Assembly (NCBI GenBank): GCA_910576815.1
Contig: CAJTKA010000028.1
Span: forward strand, 1-41,417
DNA from: an uncultured Lachnospiraceae bacterium
GTDB lineage: Bacteria; Bacillota; Clostridia; Lachnospirales; Lachnospiraceae
DNA length: 41,417 nucleotides
Reading direction: 5' to 3'
The notes under the pieces were generated by a model, which did not search any database, had not been told where the DNA came from, and saw only the letters and a program-made list of their open reading frames with translations. The position numbers and the translations under genes were made by a program. Positions within the stretch are counted from its first letter, which is position 1. Each line of letters opens with the position of its first letter. Shown here in pieces: positions 1 to 7,483 of this stretch.

Positions 1-20
1 TTGAACTGCCAACCGAGTAA

Positions 21-158
21 GGCTGTTGTTATAATTTTATCGGGATTTTAGGTTACATATATAACGGAAATCATACAGAGCCGGAATATTATCTGTTTTT
101 GGATTGGGGAAATAATTTTGCCTATGTGCGGATGATTGCATATGACAGCGCTGATTGA
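21..158 (+). pseudogene. C-terminal fragment of an unrecognised gene
   Basis: Reading in the frame ending with TGA at 156-158 gives about 45 residues, finishing YLFLDWGNNFAYVRMIAYDSAD, which has a protein-like composition. The frame is closed upstream by TAA at 18-20 and has no start codon, so it is either the tail of a gene broken by a frameshift near the window edge or a decayed remnant. No family is recognised. It ends 21 bases before the MATE gene. Confidence 0.3.
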
Positions 159-179
159 CTTAAAAAAGAGGAACCTATC

Positions 180-1538
180 ATGCAGAAGACAACTGATTTT
201 TCTAAGGGGAAGGTCTGGCAGAATATTGTTGCACAGTCCATTCCCCTGATTCTGGCACAGCTGGTGCAGCTTTTATATAATGTGGTAGACCGCATTTACA
301 TCGGGCATTTGCCGGGCGCGGACAGTATGGCGCTGACGGGGATCGGGTTGGTGTTTCCCTTAACGACCCTGATCGCGGCGCTCACTTTTTTGTTTGGGAC
401 GGGCGGCACGCCGCTTTTCTCCATAGCCAGAGGAGCGGGGCAGGAAGAACGGGCGGGGAAAATCCTTGGCAATACCTTTTCGCTGCTGCTCGGTACATCG
501 GTGGTACTGTTTTTCCTTTGCTATCTGTTTCGCAGACCGGTGCTTTATCTGTTCGGCGCCAGCGACGCTTCTTACGTGTATGCCGATGCTTATTTGAAAA
601 TTTATTTGTGGGGGACGCCGTTTACCATGCTGGTTACGGGATTAAACGGGTTTATCAACGCGCAGGGTTTCCCCCGCACAGGCATGATGACCACGTTATT
701 GGGTGCGCTGCTCAATCTGGTGTTGGACCCGATTTTCATTTTTGGTCTGCATATGGGCGTGGGCGGGGCGGCGCTGGCCACGGTGATCAGTCAGGCGGTC
801 TCCTGTATCTGGGTGCTTCTGTTTTTGACGGGCAAGAAGGCGCTGCTTCCCCTAAAAAAGGCGAATCTGCGAATTGACGGAAAACTGGCGAAGGAGATCA
901 TGACGCTAGGTATGTCGGGCTTTATCATGCAGGGAACTAACTGTCTGGTGCAGGTGGTGTGCAATGCAACGCTTAAGGTTTACGGCGGCGATCTCTATGT
1001 GGGTGTAATGACGGTGATCAATTCCGCCAGAGAAATTCTGGCTTTGCCGGTGCAGGGAATCACCAGCGGTGCACAGCCGGTGCTGGGTTATAATTACGGG
1101 GCGAAGGAGTATACAAGGGTCAGGCAGGGCATCCGCTTTACCGCTGCGCTGGGCATCGTGTATACGCTGCTTGCGTGGCTGCTTGTGATCTTAAGCCCGC
1201 ATCTGCTCTTATCCATATTCACGGAGGACGCTGCTCTGATCGAGGCGGGGGTTGGCGCCATGCGTCTGTACTTTTTCGGCTTCTTCTTTATGGCTTTTCA
1301 GTTTACGGGGCAGTCCGCTTTTACTGCGCTTGGAGATTCCCGCCACGCCATCTTTTTCTCTCTGCTTCGCAAGGCGGTGATCGTCGCGCCGCTGACGGTA
1401 CTTTTGCCGAAGTTTGGCTTTGGCGTGGACGGGGTGTTTCTGGCGGAGCCGATCTCTAATGCGATTGGCGGGCTGGCGTGTTTCGTGACGATGTATGTGA
1501 CGCTGTATCAGAAGCTGCGTCGGGGTGAAAAAGTCTGA
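180..1538 (+). CDS. MATE family multidrug efflux transporter
   Basis: This 452-residue protein has the length, about twelve hydrophobic segments and two-fold internal repeat of MATE (multi-antimicrobial extrusion) transporters, which expel cationic drugs or metabolites from the cytoplasm using a sodium or proton gradient. The N-terminal half carries the usual pattern NLVLDPIFIFGLHMGVGGAA near residues 178-197, and the second half carries GAQPVLGYNYGAKEY near residue 300, both typical of the NorM/DinF-like bacterial branch. The ATG at 180 follows an AGAGGAA ribosome site at normal spacing and the first residues (KGKVWQNIVAQSIPLILAQL) are the family's standard N-terminus. It appears to be transcribed alone. 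The substrate cannot be told from sequence. Confidence 0.93.
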   Translation: MQKTTDFSKGKVWQNIVAQSIPLILAQLVQLLYNVVDRIYIGHLPGADSMALTGIGLVFPLTTLIAALTFLFGTGGTPLFSIARGAGQEERAGKILGNTFSLLLGTSVVLFFLCYLFRRPVLYLFGASDASYVYADAYLKIYLWGTPFTMLVTGLNGFINAQGFPRTGMMTTLLGALLNLVLDPIFIFGLHMGVGGAALATVISQAVSCIWVLLFLTGKKALLPLKKANLRIDGKLAKEIMTLGMSGFIMQGTNCLVQVVCNATLKVYGGDLYVGVMTVINSAREILALPVQGITSGAQPVLGYNYGAKEYTRVRQGIRFTAALGIVYTLLAWLLVILSPHLLLSIFTEDAALIEAGVGAMRLYFFGFFFMAFQFTGQSAFTALGDSRHAIFFSLLRKAVIVAPLTVLLPKFGFGVDGVFLAEPISNAIGGLACFVTMYVTLYQKLRRGEKV

Positions 1539-1590
1539 CGTAATGGCAGAGTTTATAGATTGAAAAACGATAGACAATCATGCGAACCAA

Positions 1591-1620
1591 TTTACATATG
1601 TTGTATATCTATGATATAAT
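1591..1620 (+). promoter_or_regulatory. SigA-type promoter for the 1693 gene
   Basis: TTTACA at 1591-1596 and TATAAT at 1615-1620 are separated by 18 bases, with a TGn extended -10 at 1612-1614. It lies about 70 bases upstream of the start at 1693. Confidence 0.7.
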
Positions 1621-1692
1621 TTTGATTACGTTGCGGAAGCATTTCTTAGAAATTGCAAAGGAGATTGAGTATAATTTAGAAAGAAAGGAAAC

Positions 1693-2262
1693 ATGATTTT
1701 TTGGAGGCTTCCAGAAACATCATGCAGGATGAATATGAGGGGAAATGATGGTAAAGTAATTATTTTTTTATATAATCTGTTTATGTTACTTTTATGCACG
1801 GCGGTGATTTGTTTGGTAGGAGTTTGGGTTCTGGAAGGTAATGTTCAAAGCAAACATATCAAAGCCATGACCATTTCCGTTTATATTATATTTGTTCCGG
1901 AAGTTATCCTTGGGCTGAAATGGGGGTTACATGATACCTTCGGCAATCGAATATTTATCTTACTATGCACTTTTGGAGACGCGTTGATCCTACATAGATT
2001 ATTTAATCACTTATATGTTACGAGGTCAACTGCGCCTATAACGAATATCATAATGCACATTTTGATGGTATTTGGAATCATCTGGACTGTCGTAATTGAA
2101 TTTAATGAAAATCTTCGGGATCATATTCTGTTATTCCCGCAGGCACAATGGTTGATCCCTAATGGAGAAGATGCAACGGGAAATAGATATTGGCACGGAA
2201 TTTTTATAGGATTGGTGTTGATTGCATTTGTGTTTGTGGTATATATCAGATTCATAATGTAA
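1693..2262 (+). CDS. Unrecognised multi-pass membrane protein
   Basis: The 189-residue product has about five hydrophobic segments, near residues 22-46, 60-77, 84-104, 115-136 and 166-187, separated by short polar loops, so it is almost certainly an integral membrane protein. I do not recognise the family. The ATG at 1693 follows AAAGGAAAC at good spacing; an internal ATG at codon 13 or 15 is a possible alternative because the first twelve residues look less like a membrane protein N-terminus. It has its own promoter (1591-1620) and is followed by non-coding DNA, so it is probably monocistronic. Its AT-rich composition (long runs of T) differs from the GC-richer MATE gene upstream, which would fit a laterally acquired gene. 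Confidence 0.7.
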   Translation: MIFWRLPETSCRMNMRGNDGKVIIFLYNLFMLLLCTAVICLVGVWVLEGNVQSKHIKAMTISVYIIFVPEVILGLKWGLHDTFGNRIFILLCTFGDALILHRLFNHLYVTRSTAPITNIIMHILMVFGIIWTVVIEFNENLRDHILLFPQAQWLIPNGEDATGNRYWHGIFIGLVLIAFVFVVYIRFIM

Positions 2263-2486
2263 ACTGTCGTCAAAAATGGGGGGAGGTTTTGTAAAAAGCT
2301 TTCCGACAGCCCGCCCCTGACAGATACTTATACTTCTTTTCTAATGGTACAACGCATACGGACAAAGGGCACGGCTTGTAGCCTTACATACTACATTATC
2401 AGGCAGGATCGCTGACCGTACAGATTATCTGATATGGGGATAAGAATACCCGTATTGGCTGTTTTATAAATATTATAGTTAAGTAT
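2263..2486. other. Non-coding gap
   Basis: No open frame with a ribosome site is visible. The stretch has short self-complementary pieces such as GGGATAAGAATACCC near 2437, but nothing I can assign. Together with 2487-2575 it separates two unrecognised membrane-protein genes. Confidence 0.5.
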
Positions 2487-2519
2487 GAGGGAACATCATA
2501 CGATGTTTCCTCAATTTTT
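2487..2519 (+). terminator. Rho-independent terminator
   Basis: GAGGGAACATC pairs with GATGTTTCCTC (one mismatch) around a 4-base loop, followed by AATTTTT. It would end transcription from the 1693 gene. Confidence 0.7.
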
Positions 2520-2522
2520 CGA

Positions 2523-2547
2523 TTGACATTTATCAGTACAATATAAT
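2523..2547 (+). promoter_or_regulatory. Possible promoter for the 2576 gene
   Basis: TTGACA at 2523-2528 and TATAAT at 2542-2547 are both perfect boxes, but the spacing is only 13 bases instead of 17, so one of the two may be coincidental or the promoter may need an activator. It lies 28 bases before the start codon. Confidence 0.35.
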
Positions 2548-2575
2548 AGATGTATGAAAGAGGAGTAGTGCGCAA

Positions 2576-3073
2576 ATGGTCAAGGTAATTATTGCGTTTA
2601 TCATAGCTGACTTTGTCCTGTCATTCATACGTATGTATATGCCCCTATTTACATGGAATGGCAAAAAATGGCAAGAACAAAGTCGTTTTCAGCGATTTAG
2701 TAATGGTTTTTTCCCGGTTTTAATTGGATTTTTAATTTGCCTTTTTATCAATTACTATCAGGAAATTAACAATCCGACCAGCTATGAACAAATGTTGATC
2801 GATGGCGATGCGGAATATTTCGTAGTATTTGGTGATGAGTATGTCGGCGATGCAGATATAGCATTAGAAATCAGCCGGGGACATAGTCCTGAAAAAATTT
2901 GTAAGATTATTGCAAGAATCTGTAAAGAGGATTATGTAGCTAAAGGCGGTGATGCCCTAAATGTATTTGCTGAAGGGGAAAATTATGTTATCATGGATGG
3001 CGATATACAAATAGGAAATGTCGATACTGTAGATAGAAAATTTGGTGTGGTATTGAGGTTTTATTGGAAGTAG
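2576..3073 (+). CDS. Unrecognised two-TM membrane protein with cytoplasmic or extracellular tail
   Basis: The 165-residue product has two hydrophobic segments, at about residues 3-22 and 46-63, and a polar C-terminal domain of about 100 residues rich in acidic and aromatic residues (for example DAEYFVVFGDEYVGDADIAL). I do not recognise the family. The ATG at 2576 follows AAAGAGGAGTAG at normal spacing. The next gene starts 23 bases downstream of its stop, with no terminator between, so the two may be cotranscribed. Codon use is AT-rich compared with tcdA downstream. Function unknown; the position next to the similarly AT-rich 1693 gene suggests both came in together. Confidence 0.7.
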   Translation: MVKVIIAFIIADFVLSFIRMYMPLFTWNGKKWQEQSRFQRFSNGFFPVLIGFLICLFINYYQEINNPTSYEQMLIDGDAEYFVVFGDEYVGDADIALEISRGHSPEKICKIIARICKEDYVAKGGDALNVFAEGENYVIMDGDIQIGNVDTVDRKFGVVLRFYWK

Positions 3074-3096
3074 TGTTCTCGGAGAGAAATAGGAAA

Positions 3097-3804
3097 ATGA
3101 AAGAAGAATTTAGCAGAACAAAAATGCTTTTAGGTGCGGATGCTATGGACAGGCTCGCTCGTTCGCGGGTGGCGGTCTTCGGGATCGGCGGCGTGGGCGG
3201 TTACGTGTGCGAGGCGCTGGCGCGCAGCGGCGTAGGTGCGCTTGACCTGATTGACAAGGATAAGGTGGCAGTGTCGAATATCAACAGGCAGATCATTGCC
3301 ACGCAGGAGACAGTAGGCAGGGAGAAAACAGATGTGATGCGGGAGCGTATCCTTTCCATCAATCCGCAGGCGCAGATACGGGTTTACCCCTGCTTTTTCC
3401 TGCCGGAGAATGCGGACAGCTTTCCCTTTCACGAATACGACTACGTGGTGGACGCAGTGGATACCGTGACGGCGAAGATCGAGCTGGTGATGCGGGCCAA
3501 AGACGCGGGTGTGCCGATCATCAGCAGTATGGGGGCGGGTAATAAGCTGGATGCTACGGCATTCCGTGTGGCAGATATCTATGATACGCGGGTCTGTCCT
3601 CTCGCCAGAGTGATGCGCAGGGAGTTGAAGAAGCGGAATGTGGAACACTTGAAGGTGGTTTATTCGGAGGAGGAGCCGATTTCCTCCTCGTGCATAGATG
3701 CGCCGCGCCGCCAGACGCCCGGCAGCGTCGCTTTCGTCCCCTCCGTGGCGGGACTGATCATTGCGGGGGAAGTGGTGAAGGATTTGGCGTTAGCAAATAG
3801 TTAG
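3097..3804 (+). CDS. tcdA: tRNA threonylcarbamoyladenosine dehydratase (ThiF/E1-like)
   Basis: The 235-residue protein is a ThiF/MoeB/HesA superfamily member. The nucleotide-binding glycine motif GIGGVGGYVCEALARSG lies near residues 27-43, followed by the conserved DLIDKDKVAVSNINRQI segment that contacts ATP, and SSMGAGNKLD and PGSVAFVPSVAGL in the C-terminal half. In the TcdA (CsdL/YgdL) branch the enzyme uses ATP to cyclise N6-threonylcarbamoyladenosine at tRNA position 37 into its hydantoin form. The length, and the absence of a ubiquitin-like partner or molybdopterin genes nearby, favour TcdA over ThiF or MoeB. I chose ATG 3097 with GGAGAG upstream; a TTG at 3064 in the same frame would overlap the preceding gene. 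It converges on and overlaps the barstar-like gene by four bases. Confidence 0.88.
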   Translation: MKEEFSRTKMLLGADAMDRLARSRVAVFGIGGVGGYVCEALARSGVGALDLIDKDKVAVSNINRQIIATQETVGREKTDVMRERILSINPQAQIRVYPCFFLPENADSFPFHEYDYVVDAVDTVTAKIELVMRAKDAGVPIISSMGAGNKLDATAFRVADIYDTRVCPLARVMRRELKKRNVEHLKVVYSEEEPISSSCIDAPRRQTPGSVAFVPSVAGLIIAGEVVKDLALANS

Positions 3805-4097
3805 TATAATTCTAACTTGCAGTTATGACCGGAATTATTAAAATCCAGTGTAATCTCTAAAATGCGCAGGATAAGTGCATCGCCAAGTTCCCGTTTGCTT
3901 TTTTCGTAATGAAGCCATTTAAGTACAATGGGTTCTCCGTATTCATGTGCGCCGAACCCGCCTCTGAGCAAATCGTTATAGGCATTTAAATTATGTCCTG
4001 TTTTCCAATCTAAATTTTTCGTTAGAATTTTATCAATTTCAGTATAGAATCCTTCCAAATCGCTGAAATGATTTCCGTCTATCATGAAAGTTTTCAT
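3801..4097 (-). CDS. Barstar family protein (ribonuclease inhibitor)
   Basis: The 98-residue protein matches the barstar fold in length and motif order: MKTFMIDGNHFSDLEGFYTE at the N-terminus, then the central helix region with DLLRGGFG near residue 45 and a C-terminal hydrophobic strand. Barstars bind and block barnase-type ribonucleases in the cytoplasm. ATG 4097 is chosen because the family begins MKT-hydrophobic-DG and AGAGG lies upstream; a TTG six bases earlier is possible but unlikely. No barnase-like or polymorphic toxin gene is next to it in the window, so it is an orphan. Its end overlaps the convergent tcdA by four bases. It could protect against a toxin delivered by a neighbour or a nuclease coded elsewhere. 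Confidence 0.82.
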   Translation of the reverse strand: MKTFMIDGNHFSDLEGFYTEIDKILTKNLDWKTGHNLNAYNDLLRGGFGAHEYGEPIVLKWLHYEKSKRELGDALILRILEITLDFNNSGHNCKLELY

Positions 4098-4360
4098 AGT
4101 CAAAGCAGCCTCTTTTCTTCTTTCCGTTGGTCTTTCATCAACTCAAGTAATCAAATAAAAAGTCTGTTTTCGGATACAATCTACCATATTTTCCTCAAAA
4201 AGAAAAGTGTCTGATATAGAGGACGACCTGAAGCAGCAATGTAATTTTTGTTTTACAATAATCTGGCATGGTGAAAAAATCTTAAATTGGATATTTTGTA
4301 TATGCCAGATGAAGGTACAATAGGTTCTAAGCTGCAGCACGAAAAACAGGAGGTTTGAAA

Positions 4361-5236
4361 ATGAGTGAAGACAGATATACACTAAATAAACAGTTGGCAC
4401 AGATGTTAAAGGGTGGTGTCATTATGGATGTGACGACACCGGAGCAGGCAAAGATCGCGCAGGAAGCGGGAGCCTGTGCTGTCATGGCGCTGGAGCGGAT
4501 TCCGGCGGATATTCGGGCGGCAGGCGGCGTGTCCCGAATGAGCGACCCGAAGATGATCAAAGGGATTCAGGAGGCGGTTTCCATTCCTGTCATGGCAAAA
4601 TGCAGGATCGGTCATTTTGTGGAAGCGCAGGTTTTGGAGGCAATCGAGATCGACTACATTGATGAGAGCGAGGTACTCTCCCCGGCGGACGATGTCTATC
4701 ACATCGACAAGAGAAATTTCAAGGTGCCCTTTGTATGTGGGGCAAAGGATCTGGGCGAAGCCCTTCGCAGGATCAATGAGGGAGCGTCCATGATCAGGAC
4801 TAAGGGGGAACCGGGCACGGGAGATATTGTGCAGGCAGTGCGTCATATGCGCAAGATGAACAGTGAAATAGCAAAGATTACTTCCATGCGGGCGGATGAA
4901 CTGTTTGAGGAGGCAAAGCAGTTGGCGGTGCCCTATGAACTGGTGGCCTATGTTCATGACAATGGAAGGCTTCCTGTGGTGAATTTCGCGGCAGGCGGCG
5001 TGGCAACTCCCACGGATGCCGCATTGATGATGCAGCTTGGTGCGGAGGGCGTTTTTGTCGGGTCGGGAATCTTTAAGTCGGGCAATCCTGCTAAGCGCGC
5101 GGCGGCGATTGTCAAGGCGGTGACCAACTATTCGGACAGCAGGCTGATTGCGGAGCTTTCCGAGGATCTGGGCGAAGCCATGGTTGGCATCAACGAGCAG
5201 GAGATAGAGCTTTTGATGGCGGAGAGAGGGAAGTAA
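4361..5236 (+). CDS. pdxS: Pyridoxal 5'-phosphate synthase, lyase subunit PdxS
   Basis: The 291-residue (beta/alpha)8 barrel PdxS builds pyridoxal phosphate from ribose 5-phosphate, glyceraldehyde 3-phosphate and ammonia supplied by PdxT. Highly conserved pieces are present: GGVIMDVTTPEQAKIAQEAG near residue 17, VMAKCRIGHFVEAQ with the first Schiff-base lysine K80, and IRTKGEPGTG with the second lysine K148, then VNFAAGGVATPTDAALMMQLG. Length and all active-site segments are normal, so it should be functional. The ATG at 4361 follows AGGAGGT; an in-frame TTG at 4355 overlaps that ribosome site and is rejected. pdxT follows 32 bases downstream as the usual partner. I saw no MocR-type PdxR gene nearby. 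Confidence 0.97.
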   Translation: MSEDRYTLNKQLAQMLKGGVIMDVTTPEQAKIAQEAGACAVMALERIPADIRAAGGVSRMSDPKMIKGIQEAVSIPVMAKCRIGHFVEAQVLEAIEIDYIDESEVLSPADDVYHIDKRNFKVPFVCGAKDLGEALRRINEGASMIRTKGEPGTGDIVQAVRHMRKMNSEIAKITSMRADELFEEAKQLAVPYELVAYVHDNGRLPVVNFAAGGVATPTDAALMMQLGAEGVFVGSGIFKSGNPAKRAAAIVKAVTNYSDSRLIAELSEDLGEAMVGINEQEIELLMAERGK

Positions 5237-5256
5237 GCGGGAGAAAGAATGGGAGA

Positions 5257-5268
5257 GTTATGTAAACT
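5257..5268 (+). promoter_or_regulatory. XerD-half-like motif, exact copy 1
   Basis: GTTATGTAAACT ends on the base before the pdxT ATG, inside the space between its ribosome site and start. Its last eleven bases equal the XerD arm of the Bacillus dif site. Confidence 0.5.
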
Positions 5269-5853
5269 ATGCGAATTGGAGTATTGGCAGTGCAAGGTGC
5301 GTTTGCGGAACATATTACGAAACTGAATGGGATGGGAGTGGACTGCATCGAATTGCGGCAGCGGACGGATTTGGAGCAGTCTTTTGACGGCTTGATCCTG
5401 CCCGGTGGAGAGAGCACCGTGCAGGGGAAATTGCTGCAGGAGCAGCAAATGTTGGAGCCGCTTCGCAATCGTGTCAGGCAGGGGCTTCCCGTGCTTGGCA
5501 CCTGCGCGGGACTGATTCTTCTGGCGCAGAAAATTGTCGACGACGAAACGGTCTGGCTTGGCACGCTGCCCGTCTGCGTGCGGCGAAATGCTTACGGGAG
5601 ACAGCTTGGCAGTTTCCGTACCGAAGCGGAAGTGGAAGGCATCGGCACAGTGCCGATGACCTTTATTCGCGCGCCTTATGTGGAATCACCGCTTGTTGCC
5701 GACGCCCAAATTCTCGCCCGTGTAGACGGCAGGATCGTGGCTGTTCGGTACGGAAACCAGATCGGCGCAGCCTTTCATCCGGAACTGGATGAGGACGATC
5801 GGATCCATGAAATGTTTTTGCGCCTGTGCCGACAACACCGCACTAATGGATAG
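5269..5853 (+). CDS. pdxT: Pyridoxal 5'-phosphate synthase, glutaminase subunit PdxT
   Basis: The 194-residue class I glutamine amidotransferase releases ammonia from glutamine and channels it to PdxS. The N-terminal MRIGVLAVQGAFAEH, the LPGGEST loop near residue 45, the nucleophile C79 in GTCAGLILLA and the catalytic pair H170 and E172 in FHPELDED are all present at family-typical positions. The ATG at 5269 is preceded by GGGAGAG with eleven bases of spacing, and that spacing is wholly occupied by the motif GTTATGTAAACT (5257-5268), which may weaken translation or mark this leader as a protein-binding site. Its stop overlaps the end of the opposite-strand hydrolase gene by eleven bases, so the two transcripts converge. 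It forms an operon with pdxS. Confidence 0.97.
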   Translation: MRIGVLAVQGAFAEHITKLNGMGVDCIELRQRTDLEQSFDGLILPGGESTVQGKLLQEQQMLEPLRNRVRQGLPVLGTCAGLILLAQKIVDDETVWLGTLPVCVRRNAYGRQLGSFRTEAEVEGIGTVPMTFIRAPYVESPLVADAQILARVDGRIVAVRYGNQIGAAFHPELDEDDRIHEMFLRLCRQHRTNG

Positions 5854-6913
5854 GCAGATAAAAATTCATCCTATGATCGATTTTCCGATGCGCAAAAATC
5901 TCGCCCTTACCGGCAGTGAGATTGTAAAGAACGCTCCATTGCAGTTTATCCGTATCCCCATTATAAACGCCGACCTCGGAAAGTAATTGAATCGCCTGGT
6001 CTTCCTCAAGCGTGCCGCCGTTTGCCTCTATCGCAGCCTGCACCTTGTCATATCGCTCAAATTCCGTAAAACCTTCTCCAATGTTCAAGCCGTTATAGGC
6101 AATGAAATTGGAAGCGATCTGATAATCCGCCTCCGCTTCGACTACACAAAGCTCCTGACCGACATATTCTACCAGTACGGAACGCCCGCTTGCGTCAGCG
6201 ATCAAATAATGACATTCGATTCCCCCGGAAAAGTAGAGATTGTATTGCCTTAACAATGCGACGGCTTCTTCCACGGAAGCCGCTTTGTCAAGCACGAGGC
6301 GGATCGCGGTGGTGGTATTCAGCGTTACTTTATTTGGATCATTGGGTACTTCTGCATGCGGCACGGCAAGCAAGGCGATTGCCAGCCCTTTTTCATTCAT
6401 GCCGTCAAAGGGAAGGAACGGGGCAGCCAAAGTCAAGAAGCGGTCAAAAAGTGAGCCGTCCGGCAGATTGTCCTCTCCGTATCCCGCAAAAGACAGATTA
6501 ACAGTGGAAACTGAAGCATAGCCGTGTTCAGGCATGGTATAGAGCTGTAAGGAGGGCGCATATAAGAAATCGAAATTCCTGCCGTACAAAATTTCGCCGT
6601 TTGTATTTTTTACGACAAAAGCGGTACAGCCGTCGCCCGTAACACCCAAGTCGATCGGCAGTCCTTTCAAAAGCCTTTTGGTGACAAAGGCTTCAATGTC
6701 CGCATCGCTTTTTGCGCCGACTGTTAGAAATTCATCGAAGCCGTAATCGCCGTAATAGGTCATTTGATACATACCGTAGTCATCAACCTTTTTCAGAGAC
6801 ATTAGGGAACGCAGTTCATTCCAAAACATACAAAGTGCCACAAATGCAATGATTAGCAGCACGATTCCGATACCTATCAAAATTTGTAGTACTGTTTTCT
6901 TTTTGTTTCGCAT
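5843..6913 (-). CDS. Membrane-anchored linear-amide C-N hydrolase (Ntn superfamily)
   Basis: The 356-residue protein has one N-terminal transmembrane segment (about residues 9-31) preceded by RNKKK, so it is probably anchored with its domain outside. The catalytic domain resembles the choloylglycine hydrolase/acyl-CoA:6-APA acyltransferase group: GCTAFVVKNTNGEILYGRNF contains the likely nucleophile C96, and further conserved blocks are FDGMNEKGLAIALLAV near residue 165 and SVEEAVALLRQYN near residue 217. In this family the cysteine becomes N-terminal after self-cleavage; here cleavage would separate the anchor and about 60 residues from the catalytic part, which is a point of interest. Substrate could be a conjugated bile acid, an N-acyl amino acid or a penicillin-like amide; the sequence does not decide. 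Start ATG 6913. Confidence 0.82.
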   Translation of the reverse strand: MRNKKKTVLQILIGIGIVLLIIAFVALCMFWNELRSLMSLKKVDDYGMYQMTYYGDYGFDEFLTVGAKSDADIEAFVTKRLLKGLPIDLGVTGDGCTAFVVKNTNGEILYGRNFDFLYAPSLQLYTMPEHGYASVSTVNLSFAGYGEDNLPDGSLFDRFLTLAAPFLPFDGMNEKGLAIALLAVPHAEVPNDPNKVTLNTTTAIRLVLDKAASVEEAVALLRQYNLYFSGGIECHYLIADASGRSVLVEYVGQELCVVEAEADYQIASNFIAYNGLNIGEGFTEFERYDKVQAAIEANGGTLEEDQAIQLLSEVGVYNGDTDKLQWSVLYNLTAGKGEIFAHRKIDHRMNFYLPIH

Positions 6914-6948
6914 CTTATCTCTTATGTTCCTTCTGATGTCTGCAAAGT

Positions 6949-6960
6949 GTTATGTTAACC
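6949..6960 (+). promoter_or_regulatory. XerD-half-like motif, variant
   Basis: GTTATGTTAACC differs from GTTATGTAAACT at two positions. It lies 36 bases upstream of the opposite-strand hydrolase start. Confidence 0.3.
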
Positions 6961-7017
6961 TATCTGGCTAAAATGTTGCATATTGATTCCAATAAGGAGG
7001 GAACAGTCAGTTTCCTG

Positions 7018-7326
7018 TTATCTGTCCATATGCCGTTCGGTCTCGGCATCTGTTTCCTGTAATGGTCGGTTATCGTCCCGCCGTTTTTTCATCAAGTCAA
7101 ACGACCAGATCAAAAGCCACAGCAAAATCGGCAGGCCAATCGTGGCCACGAGACACCCGGCAAAGAGCCGTCCGGAGTCGCCAAGGTCCAGACAGGCGAC
7201 CACGAACGCGCCGATATACATACCGACCAGCAGGACGACGCAAATCAGCGCTGCGACTTGCTTGGGGGCTATTTTCCTTTTTGGTTGTTCCTGTGTTTTT
7301 GTTGAGTGATCGTCAGGCTTCATCAT
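7018..7326 (-). CDS. Small two-TM membrane protein
   Basis: The 102-residue product has a charged N-terminus (PDDHSTKTQEQPKRK), two hydrophobic segments near residues 17-40 and 48-70, and a very polar C-terminus (KKRRDDNRPLQETDAE). I do not recognise a named family. I use ATG 7326, which has GAGG six bases upstream; an ATG four codons earlier (7338) has only a distant AGGA. It lies downstream of the ABC exporter on the same strand with a 158-base gap containing an inverted repeat, so it may be read through from that operon. Function unknown. Confidence 0.6.
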   Translation of the reverse strand: MMKPDDHSTKTQEQPKRKIAPKQVAALICVVLLVGMYIGAFVVACLDLGDSGRLFAGCLVATIGLPILLWLLIWSFDLMKKRRDDNRPLQETDAETERHMDR

Positions 7327-7380
7327 GGTTTTCCTCATTTCAATGCTGTTCCTGTTTCAATATGTGCCGTGACAAGACAT

Positions 7381-7412
7381 GGGCAGTCCGCTTTTTCAAA
7401 GCAGGGCTGCCC
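7381..7412. repeat. Inverted repeat, possible transcription stop or processing hairpin
   Basis: GGGCAGTCCGCTTT pairs with AAAGCAGGGCTGCCC around a short loop with small bulges. Neither side has a convincing T-run, so I do not call it a terminator. It lies between the ABC permease gene and the small membrane gene. Confidence 0.4.
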
Positions 7413-7483
7413 GACAGTCAGCTTTCCGTTATAATTTACCATAGTTCTCGCAGAAAAGGAAGTGCCTGACTTGTATTTCTGTC

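Noticed and set aside
4143..4400. 85-residue minus-strand frame upstream of pdxS
   Set aside because: It covers the pdxS promoter and ribosome site, has no own ribosome site and a composition typical of non-coding DNA.
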